DNA from: Nepenthes gracilis
Lineage: Eukaryota > Streptophyta > Magnoliopsida > Caryophyllales > Nepenthaceae
Direction of reading: 5' to 3'
Length of the DNA: 64,000 nucleotides
NCBI GenBank assembly: GCA_033239525.1
Contig: BSYO01000035.1
Coordinates: 6,608,627-6,672,626, forward strand
Part shown: positions 34,871 to 49,800 of the stretch, one piece after another
How positions within the stretch are numbered: the first letter of the stretch is position 1
How the letters are laid out: each line of letters begins with the position of its first letter
Position numbers and translations under genes: made by a program
The notes under the pieces: model-generated
Told to the model about the DNA's origin: nothing
The model's input: the letters and a program-made list of their open reading frames with translations, nothing else
The model's database searches: none

Positions 34871-37800
34871 CTATCCGTGATAATCAAATCAAATTACAGC
34901 CGTTAAAGCCCGATCAAGAAACACCGGAAATGTTGAAAGCAAATCAGGTTACCTTGTATTTCTGCCCATTGAAAGTGTATTCGACAGACAAAACTTTAGG
35001 TTCTCCTGGACAAGGATCACAGAAGCCCATAATGCCTGATTTCTTCACTCCCTTGTGAAGCTGTAAGCAATCACAACATATTACAGTAATAAAATCATAC
35101 ATAATGCATCAATCATTGAATGAAATATCAACTGATATATAAAATTTCAACAAGAATATATCAATAACAACCCCCTATACTAATATGTCTCAATTGACCA
35201 GTTGCAGAGCCTGAAATTCTGGAAAGTGAATTTTCTCTTTCAGATCCTGGCCAGGCAATGCACAGCCAACACACCCGATAGTTTCTGATATATTGGCAAA
35301 ATTTGTCCACTAGGTTCCAATTCACAAGACATTCTACATCTAATATAGATAGATATCAACCAACAAAGCCAACGTTGATATCATAGCCACTGACCAATAT
35401 TTTTATCTAGGCGTCTACTATCAATCTTTGCAAGGATTAGGGCATCTATCCATTCAGTTACTTTATCCCTGTATAGATGTAAAAATATAGAAACACGTGT
35501 CTATGTATGTGTGAGGGGAGACACTGGCATAACAGTATAATTATAGCACTGTGACCTTGTGGTCACGGGCTCAAATCGTAGGAGCAGTCCCACATGATGC
35601 AAAGCAAGACAGACTACAACAAACCCAAATGGGTTGAACCCTTCCCTACCCCACGCATGGAGATCTTTTCATACCATGCTACCTCTTTTCATAGGGCAAA
35701 AACATTTCTTGGCTTTCTCCATCCATCCCCGGCCTTTTGGCACTCTCATTGTAGTTGTTTAGGTGGTATCCCGAGATTTAAAAGATCAAATTTCTATCAA
35801 GAACACACAAGTATTTTGCAAGAATGCCCTCTTGACATTCAAAAAATGTTAGATAGCCTGTCCGTGATTCTTTTATTTTTCCCGCCGCGAGGGGGAGGGG
35901 TGTACTATATGAAATTCAGAACTTGTGGACTTCTCTGCAATAAATTATGCAAATTCTACCTAAAACACCGTTGGCCACACCCCCAACAAGAAAAGAAAAA
36001 AACAAAAGAAGAACTATGGAAACAAGAGGCTCCAATAAGAAAAGAACAGTAAAGGTCAGTTAAGTTATACCTGAGTTTGAAGGAAAAGAAATAATAAGGA
36101 AAAAATTGAAAATAAAAAGAAAATTATTTTCTCAAATATATATTTTTCTTTATTTTTTTACTTTCTTCAAACTTTCTTATGACCAAATAAACCCTAATAT
36201 GGATAAAAATATCTGTATTAGTATTGGTTGTAGCCATAATAATATTAAATATATTGGACAATATGTATTGGTATAATATATGTTAGAAGTATTGGTTGTA
36301 GCCATAATAATATTAAATATATTGGACAATACGTATTGGTATAATATATGTTAGAAGAAAAAAAATTTCTATGAATAGTAAGCAAACTAGTAAATATCAA
36401 TATCGAATATACCAACCAATATTTTAAATATAAACAAATATATCGCGATATATCATCAATAAAGAACACATAGCAAATTTTTCATAGTATCAATACAATA
36501 TCATTACTAATATATATCAGCTGATATTTTGAAAGAGCAAATACCACATACCTTGAGCTGCCCTGAATCATTAACCAGGAAATTTAGAGGTAAGGTAACA
36601 TCAATAACTTGTGAGATCAAATCATCATTCAAGTGTTCCATTTGGTCTTGTTTCTTCAAAGCTTTGCTATTTCCATATACTGCTTTTGTAATGACCAGTC
36701 CATCAGATTCCATTTGTTTATTTCTCTTCCTGTTGGCCACATTTTGCAGTAGCTGTTGTGCTTTCTCTGCAGCAGCCCTTGCCTCTCGAACCTAGTTTCA
36801 AGGATGTTCGATCGAACAATGAAGGTCAAAAACAACAGCACCTGGATTACACTCAACAAAACTCAAAAAATTGGTCCTTCAACCCAAAAGTAAAGGGGAA
36901 AAGACTCGAGTACTTTTGCCTCTTGCATTTAAGGTATCGAGCGAGTTTATAGTTGTGACACTTTCAGTATATGAACCTGCAAGCTTCCCGTTTTGCCAAG
37001 ATTGACTCCAATCTATGACAACTTCTGTAGGAAAATAATAGCCAAAATTTTGCAACTAATAGTTTCGAAAATTTTAACCGAATTATTTTCTCAATAATGT
37101 GTCATTGTGTTGCATCTCTTTTCATCTTTTTAATGGACATTCCCATCATGGATCGGTATATCAGCTAATAAGTATCAACAGGTTCTGATACCAGAAAATT
37201 ATCATGATATATGGCCGTATTAGTGATAGATTGGGATATATCATTTGATTTCCAACTATCATCAATATGTATTGGGCCTTTCTTTTTTTTTCTTTTTTTT
37301 TTCTTTTTTGCTTTGCTTATTATAAGTCCACATATTTTAATAAATCCAAATCTTCTAAAATATCTAAATCTGAATAATTTATAGAGTTATAAAATATAAA
37401 TATATCGAAATTTTTGGAGTATTTTTAATTACCAAGAAGGATATCAAGCTTAATTTTAATAAAATCAAAATATTTTTAAATATGTGAATATATGATAAAA
37501 TGAGGGTCAAATGTTAGTACATAACTCACTTTTGACATAGTCACAAGAGAGAAATGTGCACCTGTGACATCCAATAATGATATATCTCGCCCGACACGAC
37601 AACCAAGATCAATATTGACACTTCTAATATATAATTACCACACTTAATCAGGATACTTCACTGATTCATTCCATGTATTCAGTAGCTTTATTGGAGCCCT
37701 TGATATATTAGAGCATCAGTAAGCAGATTCAAGTACAAATCTGCTTGGAGGCAAGGTTTGACTTACATAGTACTTGCTAAACACCCCTTTCCATGAAAGA

Positions 37801-40800
37801 ATTTATTGGTACATATATTGTTTGAAGCCATATTGATATCAAACAGATTAGACAATATATATCAATATCAGATATATCGAAAACAAAAATAAAAATTGTT
37901 GCTAGCAGGGCCATATCAACTAATATGACAATATATCGTGACATTGTCGTAATATCAGAAAATATCGGTATCGAGGGAGCCCGGTATCGATATATATCAG
38001 CTGATATTTACATCTTTGCCCCATTGTCTTTGCCTACCAAGAGAGGCTTAGAGTCTAAAACCATCCCTGACCCCATGACCTAAAAAGAATAAATGAATTG
38101 GAAATTCATTCCTCTACCACAAAAGAATTCCATATGAATGAAGTTCTAAGTATTGTGCATATGGTTATGATATACCTGAGATGAAGTTCTCTCCATATTC
38201 TCTATTGCCTTTTGCTTCTCTCGTTTAAGATAATAAGGCTTCACGATAAAGTTCTGCACAAACAAACAATAAAGGGATATTTTAAAAAAAAATATTGACA
38301 AATGGAATTAAATAATAGCAGTTTAACCAGAATCGCCAATCCTTTCCATTTTTTGCATAGGAAATATAAATATAAAATACTAAGGACAGAATAATGAAGG
38401 TTGGAGAACAGCACCCTCCAAATGCGAAGATGCAAAATGAAAAAAAATAATAATAATAACAAAATAATTTTCAACAAAGAGCTCGAGTCCATCTGCATAA
38501 CATGCACAGCTAATTATTTACCAGAAAATGAACCCCTACAAGGATAGAAGACTTCAAACACCTAAATAGAGCCACAGCATAGACAAAAATAACGCCCAAT
38601 AAGCAAAATATTGATAGAGGGCCCCCTGCAACAAATATTTTTTGATACCACAATATAATCATCTTATGTCATCATATCGGTGATATATCATATTTATTGG
38701 ATTTAGGTTACTCCCTTGTGGGTGTCTCAACAAAACATCATCAAAAGGTTGCACAGGGTTTATGCGAACTTCGGAGCAAAGCGCGCACGGCAAGTGACCA
38801 GAACAAGCCGGAGTGGTGCACCAGGCAGGAGTGGATCGTGACCGAAGTGGATTTGCAGCCAAAGTGGATCTGTGCCTAAAGTGGATCAACAACCAGAGTG
38901 GATCGCAACCGGAGTGGATCAGCGGCTGGAGTGGTGATGCCCAAAGGCCGAAGTGGTGATGCCCAGAGGCCGAAGTGGTGATAGTTGACTTTCCATAGCT
39001 AGTAGATGACTTGACAGAACAGGGAGCAGACTTGCAAAGCATGCGCCGTCTGTGAAGAATTGCGGGAACTGGTAAAAACGCAGAAAACAATAAATCTAGC
39101 GTGACAAATCCTCTGTAAGATTAGGGCCCATGAGCAAGTGAGATATTGGTCAGGAGTCGTTATAAAACACACCAGGCATTTCAGACCCGCTAAGTGGTGA
39201 ATTATGTGTAGAACAAAGGGTGGAACGGAGCAGAAACAAAGTGTGGAAAGAAGCTCTTGCCGTTCGCTGTTTACCACTACACTTGTAAAATCAAAGAGTA
39301 AAGAGCACCACCAATGAGAGAAATGAGAGAAAAAAACGAGAGAGAAGAGGAAATGAGAGTTTTCTTACTCTGGAAGATTATTTTTCTTGCTCTGTCTTGA
39401 ATGGATTGCCGGTATTCTGTCTCAGGGGGTTTGTAACCGATTTTACATAGTGAATTTTTCGAAATTTGTCCCGTAATTTTTTTCCTTAATTGGAAAGGGT
39501 TTTCCACGTTAAAAATCGTTATGCATTCTAGTGTTCCTTATACTCACATTCTTGGTGGCTGACAACCGACGAGTGGGGTTTGGGTTTTTCTACTGCGTCG
39601 GGTTGGGTATATCTAGGTCGAACCCCATCAACATCATCCTACATTCAAACTATCAGCCAATATACTGGACATGTTTCTGATATAAAAGGCGATATTTGTT
39701 TATCAGATTATGATATTTTTAATACCAATATGTATCACCTAATATTATGATAATGTATTACAATTAATACCGATACAGATACTGATATTTTCATCTATGA
39801 GAAAAAAGCATAGCTGCAAGTTTTTTTTCCAGGATTTCTTCAGCCACAGCATAGAAAATGTAGACAAAGGATAGCTCGTATTTGGCAATGAGAAATATGT
39901 GCTTTTGTGCCACAAGGTAATGCTTGGTAGTTAGTTGCCGCAAGTTCTAATTATACATGAATTAAGTTTCCTCTAACAACAATCATTTTCCTAAACTCGA
40001 TGAATTCATGCTTGAAAATAACTGAGACTATATGTAAGTATCTCCAATCAAATGGGCCCAGTTTTATGCTTCAAGCCTGTAAGATTATTCAGGAGTTGAA
40101 GGACTTTGATTATTCAAATGTTTAATTTTATTTGTCGGTTGTAACTCTTCTTGCAAACATCTCCAACACTTTGCCCTTCTCGGTTCTTGTAAAATTTAAA
40201 AAATATTACTCTTCTACACGTATACTACAATTTTATAAAAATATGATGTGACACTTATTTAGTGGTCTCCTTTTCTTTATTATTTCTTCTGCTGAGTAGG
40301 CCTATATAATCGGTATCACACTATCCTTTTTGGTAAAATTATAATAAACTTCTAGTATGATTAGTGTTGCTCATAAAATTTTGCCGTTGCCTAAAAGAGA
40401 AAGAATACTCTTAAAATGCTCAATGAAAACAAAAACTTTAAACACCAAGAAGATCTATGGTGCCAACCATGGATGAAAATATCATTATTGGTGTCCGTAT
40501 CAGTATCAGTTATAATCATATCAATATTAAACATATTGAGCAATCTGTATCAGTATCAGATATATCAGATAAAAAAATTTTTCAAAAATCATAAATTAAT
40601 AAAACTGTATCGATTGATAGATCAAATGTATCAACCAATATATTAGTTAAATATCAATCACATCAGTTGTATTAACCGATATATCAGCCAAATATTGGCT
40701 GCATCATCTATACAGGCCAATACAAAAATATATTACAATATTCTCAAGATATGGAAAAATATCGATATTCTCAAGGTATCGAAAAATATCAGCATTAGGG

Positions 40801-43800
40801 AACTCCAATAGCAATACATGTAACCAGTATGTGTCGTATCAGCCGATACTTGCATCAATGTTGCCAACATAGCTAAACTTCCTCCAGTGATTCATTTAAA
40901 ATAAGTCAACTCTTTTTTTGGGGGGGGGAGGGGGGGTTGAATTTGGAAAACACAAAATTTGGCAATTTTGTGTGACGTGTGGAAAAAAAACTACAGCACT
41001 AAGGAAAAAGAAGTACATAATATTTTCAAAGAGAATCATTAATTCGATTATTGATGAAAAAAGAGAATTCTTAGTTCATTCATCCACCGTAACATCTTCC
41101 TCGCATATCTATAACACTATCCATCCTAAGAGTCGTTTTGCCCAAATACTTGACTACCTGCGGAGCTTTCATTCAAATGTGTAGAATGTTTTCTATCATA
41201 TTTAATAAACTGTTCTTCACAGTTGATGCATAGTTTATTGTTCAAACCTATTGCAAATCTTAAGAAGCACCAACACTCTCCCAGGCCTAAATTTTTTTAA
41301 TCCAACATGCTTTGGACATGTTTTAGACACATTATAAACATTTTGAGTAAATTTGCAATACTGAAAGCAATTGGTTTAAGTAAGAATATATCATAGCACA
41401 ACTCATTTTCATTGGCTTATAGCTAACTTCTATACTGCTTCTTTGAAATTTTTTTGGAGAAAAAAACAAAAAATACATATTTTTATGTTAATTTAGTATA
41501 AAGTAGCTTTGTTCATCAATTATATTATCATATCTCTAAATAAACTATGAAATCTAGTTAACGAGCCCATAACGTATCATGTCCTTATTTTTAGAAAAAT
41601 AACATGTGGACACATCGATATCGTGTCCGTGACTCATGCCAATGTCCAAGCTTCTTAATGCACATCAATGAACCCCCTTGTGTGTTTTCAACAATTTGTC
41701 AATCAACACCACCCGAGTTGAAAAGGATGCAAGATCCCAGCAGATAAAAAGAAGGGAAAAACAGCAGCTACATACCTTCAGTAAGAAGTAAAGGGAAGCC
41801 GGGGCAACCAATGCCCCTGCTGCAACTACAGGATTCAAATGCCCGGAAAGAAAAATCTGCAAGCCAAAATTCATCATGATAACTAAAATCCACAAAATCC
41901 AAAATCGAAAAAAACTGAATGTTGAAGCAATTCTCAAAGCTTCAAAGGAAATAGTTCAAATCTCGAATACTCAACATACCACCCAGCTATAATTCACTTC
42001 ATAGAAATCACATGCCAATTTCTCCATATGCAACCAAGCTTATAAGATTCTACATTGCAAGCAAGATAATTCCATAATAAAATTCAATTTTTAATGCATA
42101 AAAATTGATATTGGTATCAATAAATGTCATAACCATAGTAGTAGTGAACATATTAAAAAATAAGTATCAGCATCAGATATATTGAAAGAAAAAATTTTAT
42201 AAGAATGGTCATCTGAAAGTGCTATAGCGGTAGACATGCCGGCCAAACATTGGGCATATCATATGATATTTTTAATATCGACTGATATTAAAAATATCGT
42301 TGTATTGTCATGTTGGTAAATATCAGAATCAGAAAGCTTGATATCAATATATATTAGCCGATATTTTTATCAATATTCATGCATGCCATTTTAGCTTGTA
42401 TTGAGATGCACATATGCCCATGACAAATTGTTTCTAGCCTCTCCACTCTCCATACTATATAATGCTCTACATACTCCCAAAAGGAACAAACAAACTTAGT
42501 ACTACAACAAACACTTCATATAATGCTCTACAGTATTGTCATGTTGTTAAATATCAATATCAGAAAGCCTAATACTAATATATATTAGCCGATATTTTTA
42601 TCAATATTCATGCATGCCATTTTAGCTTGTATTGAGATGCGCATATGCCCATGAAAAATTGTTTCTAGCCTCTCCACTCTCCATACTATATAATGCTCTA
42701 CATACTCCCAAAAGGAACAAACAAACTTAGTACTACAACAAACACTTCATATCAATTTATCAAGGCCATGATACATGCATATCCTATACAAAAATGGTTG
42801 AAAATATCAATAACGGTTACTGCCATATTGGTACCATCCAAATCGGGGGATACATAGTAGTCACGGACATATCAATGGCAAAATTTATTTTGCGATTTGG
42901 AATCTGACAAGGAAACATCAACTAAATATCTAGAAATATCAGGTATATTGTTCAATATTTTGATATATTATAATATATCTCCAATATAATGAAATATCAA
43001 GATTATATAGCGATATTAGAAAATATTCCGATACTAATATTTCATTCCATATATACAATACATCACGCGAGTACACCATGAATTCAATGAGTTAATAAAA
43101 CATGATATGTTAGTGTTTCACGCGCACACACAGAACCACCAGAAGGGGATAAAAACAACTTCCTCTTATAATACATATATATCTTATGCAGACTGTCATC
43201 TTTAAACCACATTCTTACTAAATGCATGTGTTCATATATGTCACTTTTGATGTTTGGCTTACATGCACGGTTGTTTTTAAAGAGATTTCTCAAATTTTGG
43301 AGTCATTTGTTAAAAAATCTTTTGGCATGAGATATTGACAAAATGATACGTCAAAACTCAACATACATAATATAACAATGTAAGTTTCACAAACCATACA
43401 CAATTTTACAAGTCTACATGCTAACTATTTGGATAAACATGGAATGGTTTAACAACAACACCGTCTAACCATTTTGTTCATAGAACTACTCATAATAGTC
43501 TAAGATAAACCAGGGAAAAACCTCTTGAGGATGATCTAAGCAAGCACATCTCATTTAACCAGAAGGAAGAAATAGACCAAGACACACATATCCAACTACA
43601 TATGCATGCACATTTAACAAGGGGGGAATATCAAAACGGTCAGCACGCATGGGGGATGTTACTGAATTCTGAGATACAGATTTTAATTAAAAGATTTGCA
43701 CATGACACAAACTATATATATACATGTATATTCTTGATGTGTAGAGACCACATAAATGGTTCACATAGAAAAAGATACTGTCTACTTACTGGAACAATTA

Positions 43801-46800
43801 ATTTTTGACCACCACGATGCAATTCAAGCTTCCAAAAGATACCCTAGCACAGGAAAAAGAAAAAAGAAAGAAATGTAACAATAATAGTACACCCAGCTAT
43901 ATAATAAAGTTTTACTAAAACAGTCCACACATCTGCATGAACCCAAAATGTTACAACTAGATGATGATTTTGAACATAAATAGACAGCATTTTGAATACA
44001 GCGGAAACTCACACTAATTTGCAAACACTGATTACTAAAATGAATAATCATAGAGAATCTAACTCAAATTCAATAGATTTGATAAAGAAGGATCACTGTG
44101 TAAAAGCTTTTCAGCAGCATCAAATTACCATGTTTTAATTAACTGGTTCTTAGCTCCACGCTCTGGAAATAATCCCAAGCCATGTCTTTACCACAGGAAT
44201 AATATATCAAATTTTTTACTGAGGAAGAGCATAAGAAGGCGATGACAACCATGGATGAAACTATTGGAATCGGTATTGATATCGATATTAGTTTCTATCA
44301 TATTGGTATCGGTTACGGCCATATAGTTTTAGATATATTAGAAAATATGTATCGATATCGGATATATCGAAAAAAAAACTTTTAAAAATTCTTAGTAGAC
44401 AAGATTGTATCAGTGGATACATCGCAATGCCTCACCGATATAATAATATATTATGATATTGTCACAATATTAAAAAATATCGGTATCAGTGGGCCGCAAT
44501 ATCGATACATATTAACCAATATTTACAATATCAGCTAATATTTATATCAATCGTCGATAACATCATCATTACCCAAATGTCTATCGATGTAACTTACACT
44601 CCTAGTCAATCAAAGCAATGGAATGATGAGAACATAATTCACAAAACACTCTAGGTCCCATGATACAATTTCAGCACCTTGCAAGATTGGGTCCCATTTT
44701 TGACTCTTTGATGAGGCCAACAAGCCCTATCAGTAGACAATCATAAATGGAAAATTTTAGAAAGAATAACTTCTCCAAATGGCCAATGAGGACACAGCCC
44801 AATTGGCTAAGATTTGAGTCCTTTGAACCATAAAGGTCTCAAGTTCAATTCCCCTCTCCCCAACTATACCAAGAACCTCTCCAAATGAATCATGGTCAAA
44901 ACATCGATCTCAGACATATTAAACAATACGTATTGATATCGAATATTTCAGAAGAAAAAAATATGAGAATCGTAAGCTAGCATTGACACAAACGAATCGG
45001 CTAACCTAGACTTCAATACCAAAAGTTATTTCTTATAGACTTCAAATATTTCATGCTAACCTAGTGATTATGGGGTAAATGATCAAAATGAAGAGAGAAA
45101 TGCAATTGGAGAGATGTGAAAGAATTTTTGTATATGGTTTGTTCTTTTCAATGATGCATGACAAAGTATAGAAGAAACTATTACAATTTGAAACATAGGA
45201 AATAACAATAAAAAGATAAAATAAAATGAATCAATTTCATGACTTTAGTTACACAAGAAATAATATTTGGGGATTCACTTACCCAACAAAGGGAATCACT
45301 TAACAATTCACTCACCAATTGAAGATCATTAACTTTGATAGTCCACTTACGACTCACGCACTTAAGTGTTGGGACTCACTTACAAACAAAGGGCCATTAC
45401 ACTCAACCTCTTGTTAGTTGAGTAATTCTATTTTTTAGGTAAATAATTTCCCAAATACTTTCTCTTGTGTAACTGAAGTTATGAATACACCCCTTTTTAT
45501 TGTCTCTTTTTATTATTATTTGGTGCTTTAAATTTCTAGTAGTTCCATCTACACTTTATCATGCATCATAATTGTATGTATGTGGGGATTAGAACGAGTA
45601 TGAATGAAATACTTGACTTTACATTTTATAAGGAAGCAGAATCCCAAGCTGATCAGTATTTTTAAAAAGCAATTCAACATGCTCTGTATCATGACAAGTT
45701 CACAGAATGCGCATCATAATTAGAGCCCATGAATATAAAAAAGAAAACCCATGCCAGAAGGCCAAGCATTACTAGAGATGAAGAACCAATCATCAAAGAC
45801 AAATAATAAAGAGGACTAAGGGCCAAGCATCTAAATAAAAGCATGCAAGTCATGCTAAAGCTCAATACAAAAATACTTAACTGCAGTAATAAGAGGTCAA
45901 TATCAGATGGAATTAACAAAGAAGCTTAAATGTCTATAACCATAATAGAAGTAAGACAATTTTATAGTGCTTCACAACGTTCACGGAGAATTGAAGTTAT
46001 CAATACATTGCGACATCTAAAGCCACTATTACCTGAATGCCTATGGAATACAACATCCGCACTGTACTAAAATTAGATATTCTCCTTCCACCTCCGATTT
46101 CAAGCTCAAGAGCAGTGCTACAACAAGAATGGCCCGCATCAAAAGCAAATTTTGATATGGCAAAGATGCAGAAAGCATGTGTTCTAATGTTCAAGACACA
46201 AACACACTTTTTTAGCTAGAAGATATAAACTTTATTAATGAGCCTCTTTTAGTGATAAGAATTGTACATTTTATACTTCACAATTACTAAAATAGCAATT
46301 GCATAAATTCATGTTGAGCTCCATTCATAAGACTTTCTTTAAAGAAAATACTAAACTTTTTATCGTCCTGTAAATTAAGACTTAGATCACTGCTTATTCG
46401 CACCTGCACTCTCGCCTTTCATGGTTCACAATGCAACTGAACTAGACCCTACTCTTTAGACCATGGATGAAAATACCAATAGATCATATCAATATCAGAT
46501 ATATTTAAAGAAAAAATATCTAAAAATCGTTAGTAAATAGAGCCGTATGCGCCAATATTTTGAATGTTGACAGATATATCTTAGATATGACAACATCTCA
46601 CAATATTTTCTCGATATCAAAAAATATTAGTATTGAGGGCTAAAACTGATATATATCTTTGATATTTTCATGTATGCTTTAGATTCTCTTATGGAAAACA
46701 TTTATCCTTTCCATGATTTCATCTCATAAGGGTCTCACCTCCAACCACCAATTTGCTCATACTATGAACAATTATGGCCTCAATTTCTTTGAATCAAGGC

Positions 46801-49800
46801 TACATAAATCATTCTAGGCAACTATCAAGGTCTCCCTACCTATTCTGTCAATTATTATATCATTTCCCAAAAGAGCCACCCATGTCTCCTCTTCTAGGTA
46901 CTGGGATTTGAACTTGGGAATTTTGTTTCAGATTAAAAAAAAAAATTCCCCACCACTCTATCTCTAAATATGAATGTCATGTAAGGAGCAAAGCATTTAT
47001 TCAGGTTGCTTCTTTAAGATTGAAAAGCAATGATGTTATTAGGAAAGGAAGAGCGGCCCAAAATGGTGTTTTACAATGCAATCAATACATTTCAGAAAAA
47101 TCGTGACTTCTACCAAAGGCGATCTCATATTGGACAAAGTCAATTTTGCTATTATTCAAGGAAAAGTTATAGCATTTAAGATAGAAAGCTCATATGAAGT
47201 ACGTAAGAAAAGGCAGCATATTAGAAGTCGCACAAGGTTACTGAAAGAAGCTTCTCAAACAGACATGATTATCTTTTCTTTACTTTCTGTGTTTCAATAA
47301 ATGGCAGTAATGCTACATTGAAGAACAGAAAGATGCATGACACAAATCAGCATACAAATAAATGAACATATCAAATCAACATACAGATCCCTCCCACAAA
47401 GCTCTCAATTCTCATATTATTAATCCAAAAACATCAAATATAATAAAAAACTATCGCCTGATAAATTTTCTATCTTCTCATATATTTATATAAAAAGAAA
47501 CACAAAAGAATAAATGCCATGATCCTTTATATAATGCACACTAAACAAAAGAAATACCTAAGCTCAGTCTAAATACATAAATGAAATGATGTAGAAATTT
47601 ATCAAACCTGGGCATAACAAAGAATGAAATCAAAGCAAAATAGAGATAGCAAACCATTTCGAGTTCAAGTGTATTACATCTATGCTCATATGTATTTATG
47701 TATGTATGTATGTTATGTATGGATGTATGCATGCATTCACACACAAATATAGGTGTGTATGTGTGTATATATGTGTGCAAATATATATATACACACATAT
47801 ACAATTGTATATGTACATGTATACATGTATGTACATGTACATACGTATATATACATACATGGAACATTCATTCCTTCTATCATTAGACAGTATGGATAAG
47901 AGGTGTAGGCATAACAAGAAATTCATCACAAATACAGAATGTTGATCTATTTTTATGAGCTCCCAAAATAGAAATTTCATCAGATTCTAATCAGCTAATA
48001 CCCAAGCTAAAAGGCTGGGGCTGAAAAAGAATCAAGGAACAAACCTTCCAACTCTGCCTGCAATACGGCCGTGAGACTTTGAGGAAAACCGATGAGTATA
48101 GTGAGCTGATGCTCCAAAAGAGCTGGTGCCAAACTACAGTAGACAGAACATGAATATAACAAAATATAACATGCAAATACATCAGTTTATGCAGCCAATG
48201 TATCAAGAAAACAAAAGAACCTTGGTGATGAAATGTTCCTTTTATACCACAACTCATATCAAAGGAGCCAATAAATGACACAGACAAAACAGTAACAGCA
48301 TAGAAATACATATCTGTTTCAAACCACCATAAAGGCCAGCAAGCAGTGCGTTTCAACAAGTAAAAAAAAGACATCAGAACAGCAGGTTAAAATACATTTT
48401 AAAAAAACCAGAAAGGAGAAATAGATGTATTCTAGGGATGTAGGCAGAAAGCAGATTCTTCATATAGAATAAAAATTTCATTTTTTTTTTTTTTTTTTGA
48501 GATTCTAAAATTTGGATCAAGAAAACAAGTTAGCTCAAAGGGATCTCCGGGTCATTTGAGCTCACTCATCCTCATTTGGGGCTCACGAGTGAGTTTATGC
48601 CTACTATAGTTTTGCATTACATCCAACTTGGCATATGTATCACTTGACATGTGTGATTGTCATCTTCTTATTGTTTGTTATTTCCTCTAGAAAAGAAGGT
48701 TGGTTCCAAGAAATACAAGGAATTCCAATCTTCTACCTCGAGAATAAGATTATTCTTCCAAAAATGGCTCCTTGAAATCTTCTACCTTGAGAAATTGAGA
48801 AGGAACTAAAGTTCCCAGAAATCACATATTTTATTTGCTTTTCCAGAAGTTGAATTGCAATTGGGATTTATCCAAATGGTAAATATAAATCAAAAGTACC
48901 TCAAATATATGCTTAATAAAAATCTGAGCTTTTTTGTTAAGGAAAGACACCATTAGCATTTGTATAGCAACAAATAAAAAATAAATGGAAAAAGAAGCCA
49001 TATTTAGGAGAACAGGTAGTTGCTGTTATTTAGGAAATATCAAATGGTTAATAAGGTAGTTATTGGTAACTACAAATGCCATCTCAAATACGTTCAAATA
49101 AAGTATTATAACATCAAGCCTACCAAGATGTATTACTTGTAAACCGCTAAGCAGATTGTTTTTTGTTCAGAAGTCAAAGAGAACACACCTTCAGCTCTCC
49201 AGCAGCAGATAGTTTCTCTTCTTTCCTCTGCCATCCGACAGCAATGGATGATTCTGGACCTAAAATGAGTTGTATCTAGAAAGATGCAAAAACAATACTA
49301 TCAATCACAGAACACCAACAGCATCAAAATGATATGAGTGAGTATATAACTACAATTTCCAGAGGAACTCTGCATTTTAATTTACAAGTTCCCTTTTCAT
49401 AAATATTTGAAATGAATGTAATAGCATAACAACTGGAGATCCCAATGCTTCATCAAATTCTATTTATATGCAACTGCTTGGAAAATTTCAATATGATAAG
49501 GTGCATGCTGAGCATGTTTGTTTGATAATCATTTCAAAATTGTGAACGTCTAGTGCATCTGTTACCAAAATCCTACCATGCAACACGAAAGGCATACAGT
49601 AATAATAACAACAAAAACAACAGCAAAGAGAACATGGAAGTTATCTAACAAACTATAATTTAGAAGGTTAAGAGAGATGTGATGCATGTAAGTACGCGTC
49701 ATAATGCAGAGTTACATTTCCATTCGATGTTTCAGAGAGTTGGCGAGTCCATGAATTGGAAAGATTTACAGAGCGATCTTTTAATGATGTTGAAAGTCCC

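Noticed and set aside
35594..36052. A 152-codon open frame on the plus strand
   Set aside because: It begins within the Au SINE and runs through intron sequence. No domain is recognised, and exons of the real gene flank it on the other strand.
44790..44880. Possible tRNA gene
   Set aside because: A and B boxes are tRNA-like, but there is no full cloverleaf. A SINE fragment explains it better.
47541..47980. Overlapping open frames on both strands
   Set aside because: They come from the alternating GT/AT/AC tract and consist of Y, I, C, V, H and T repeats.
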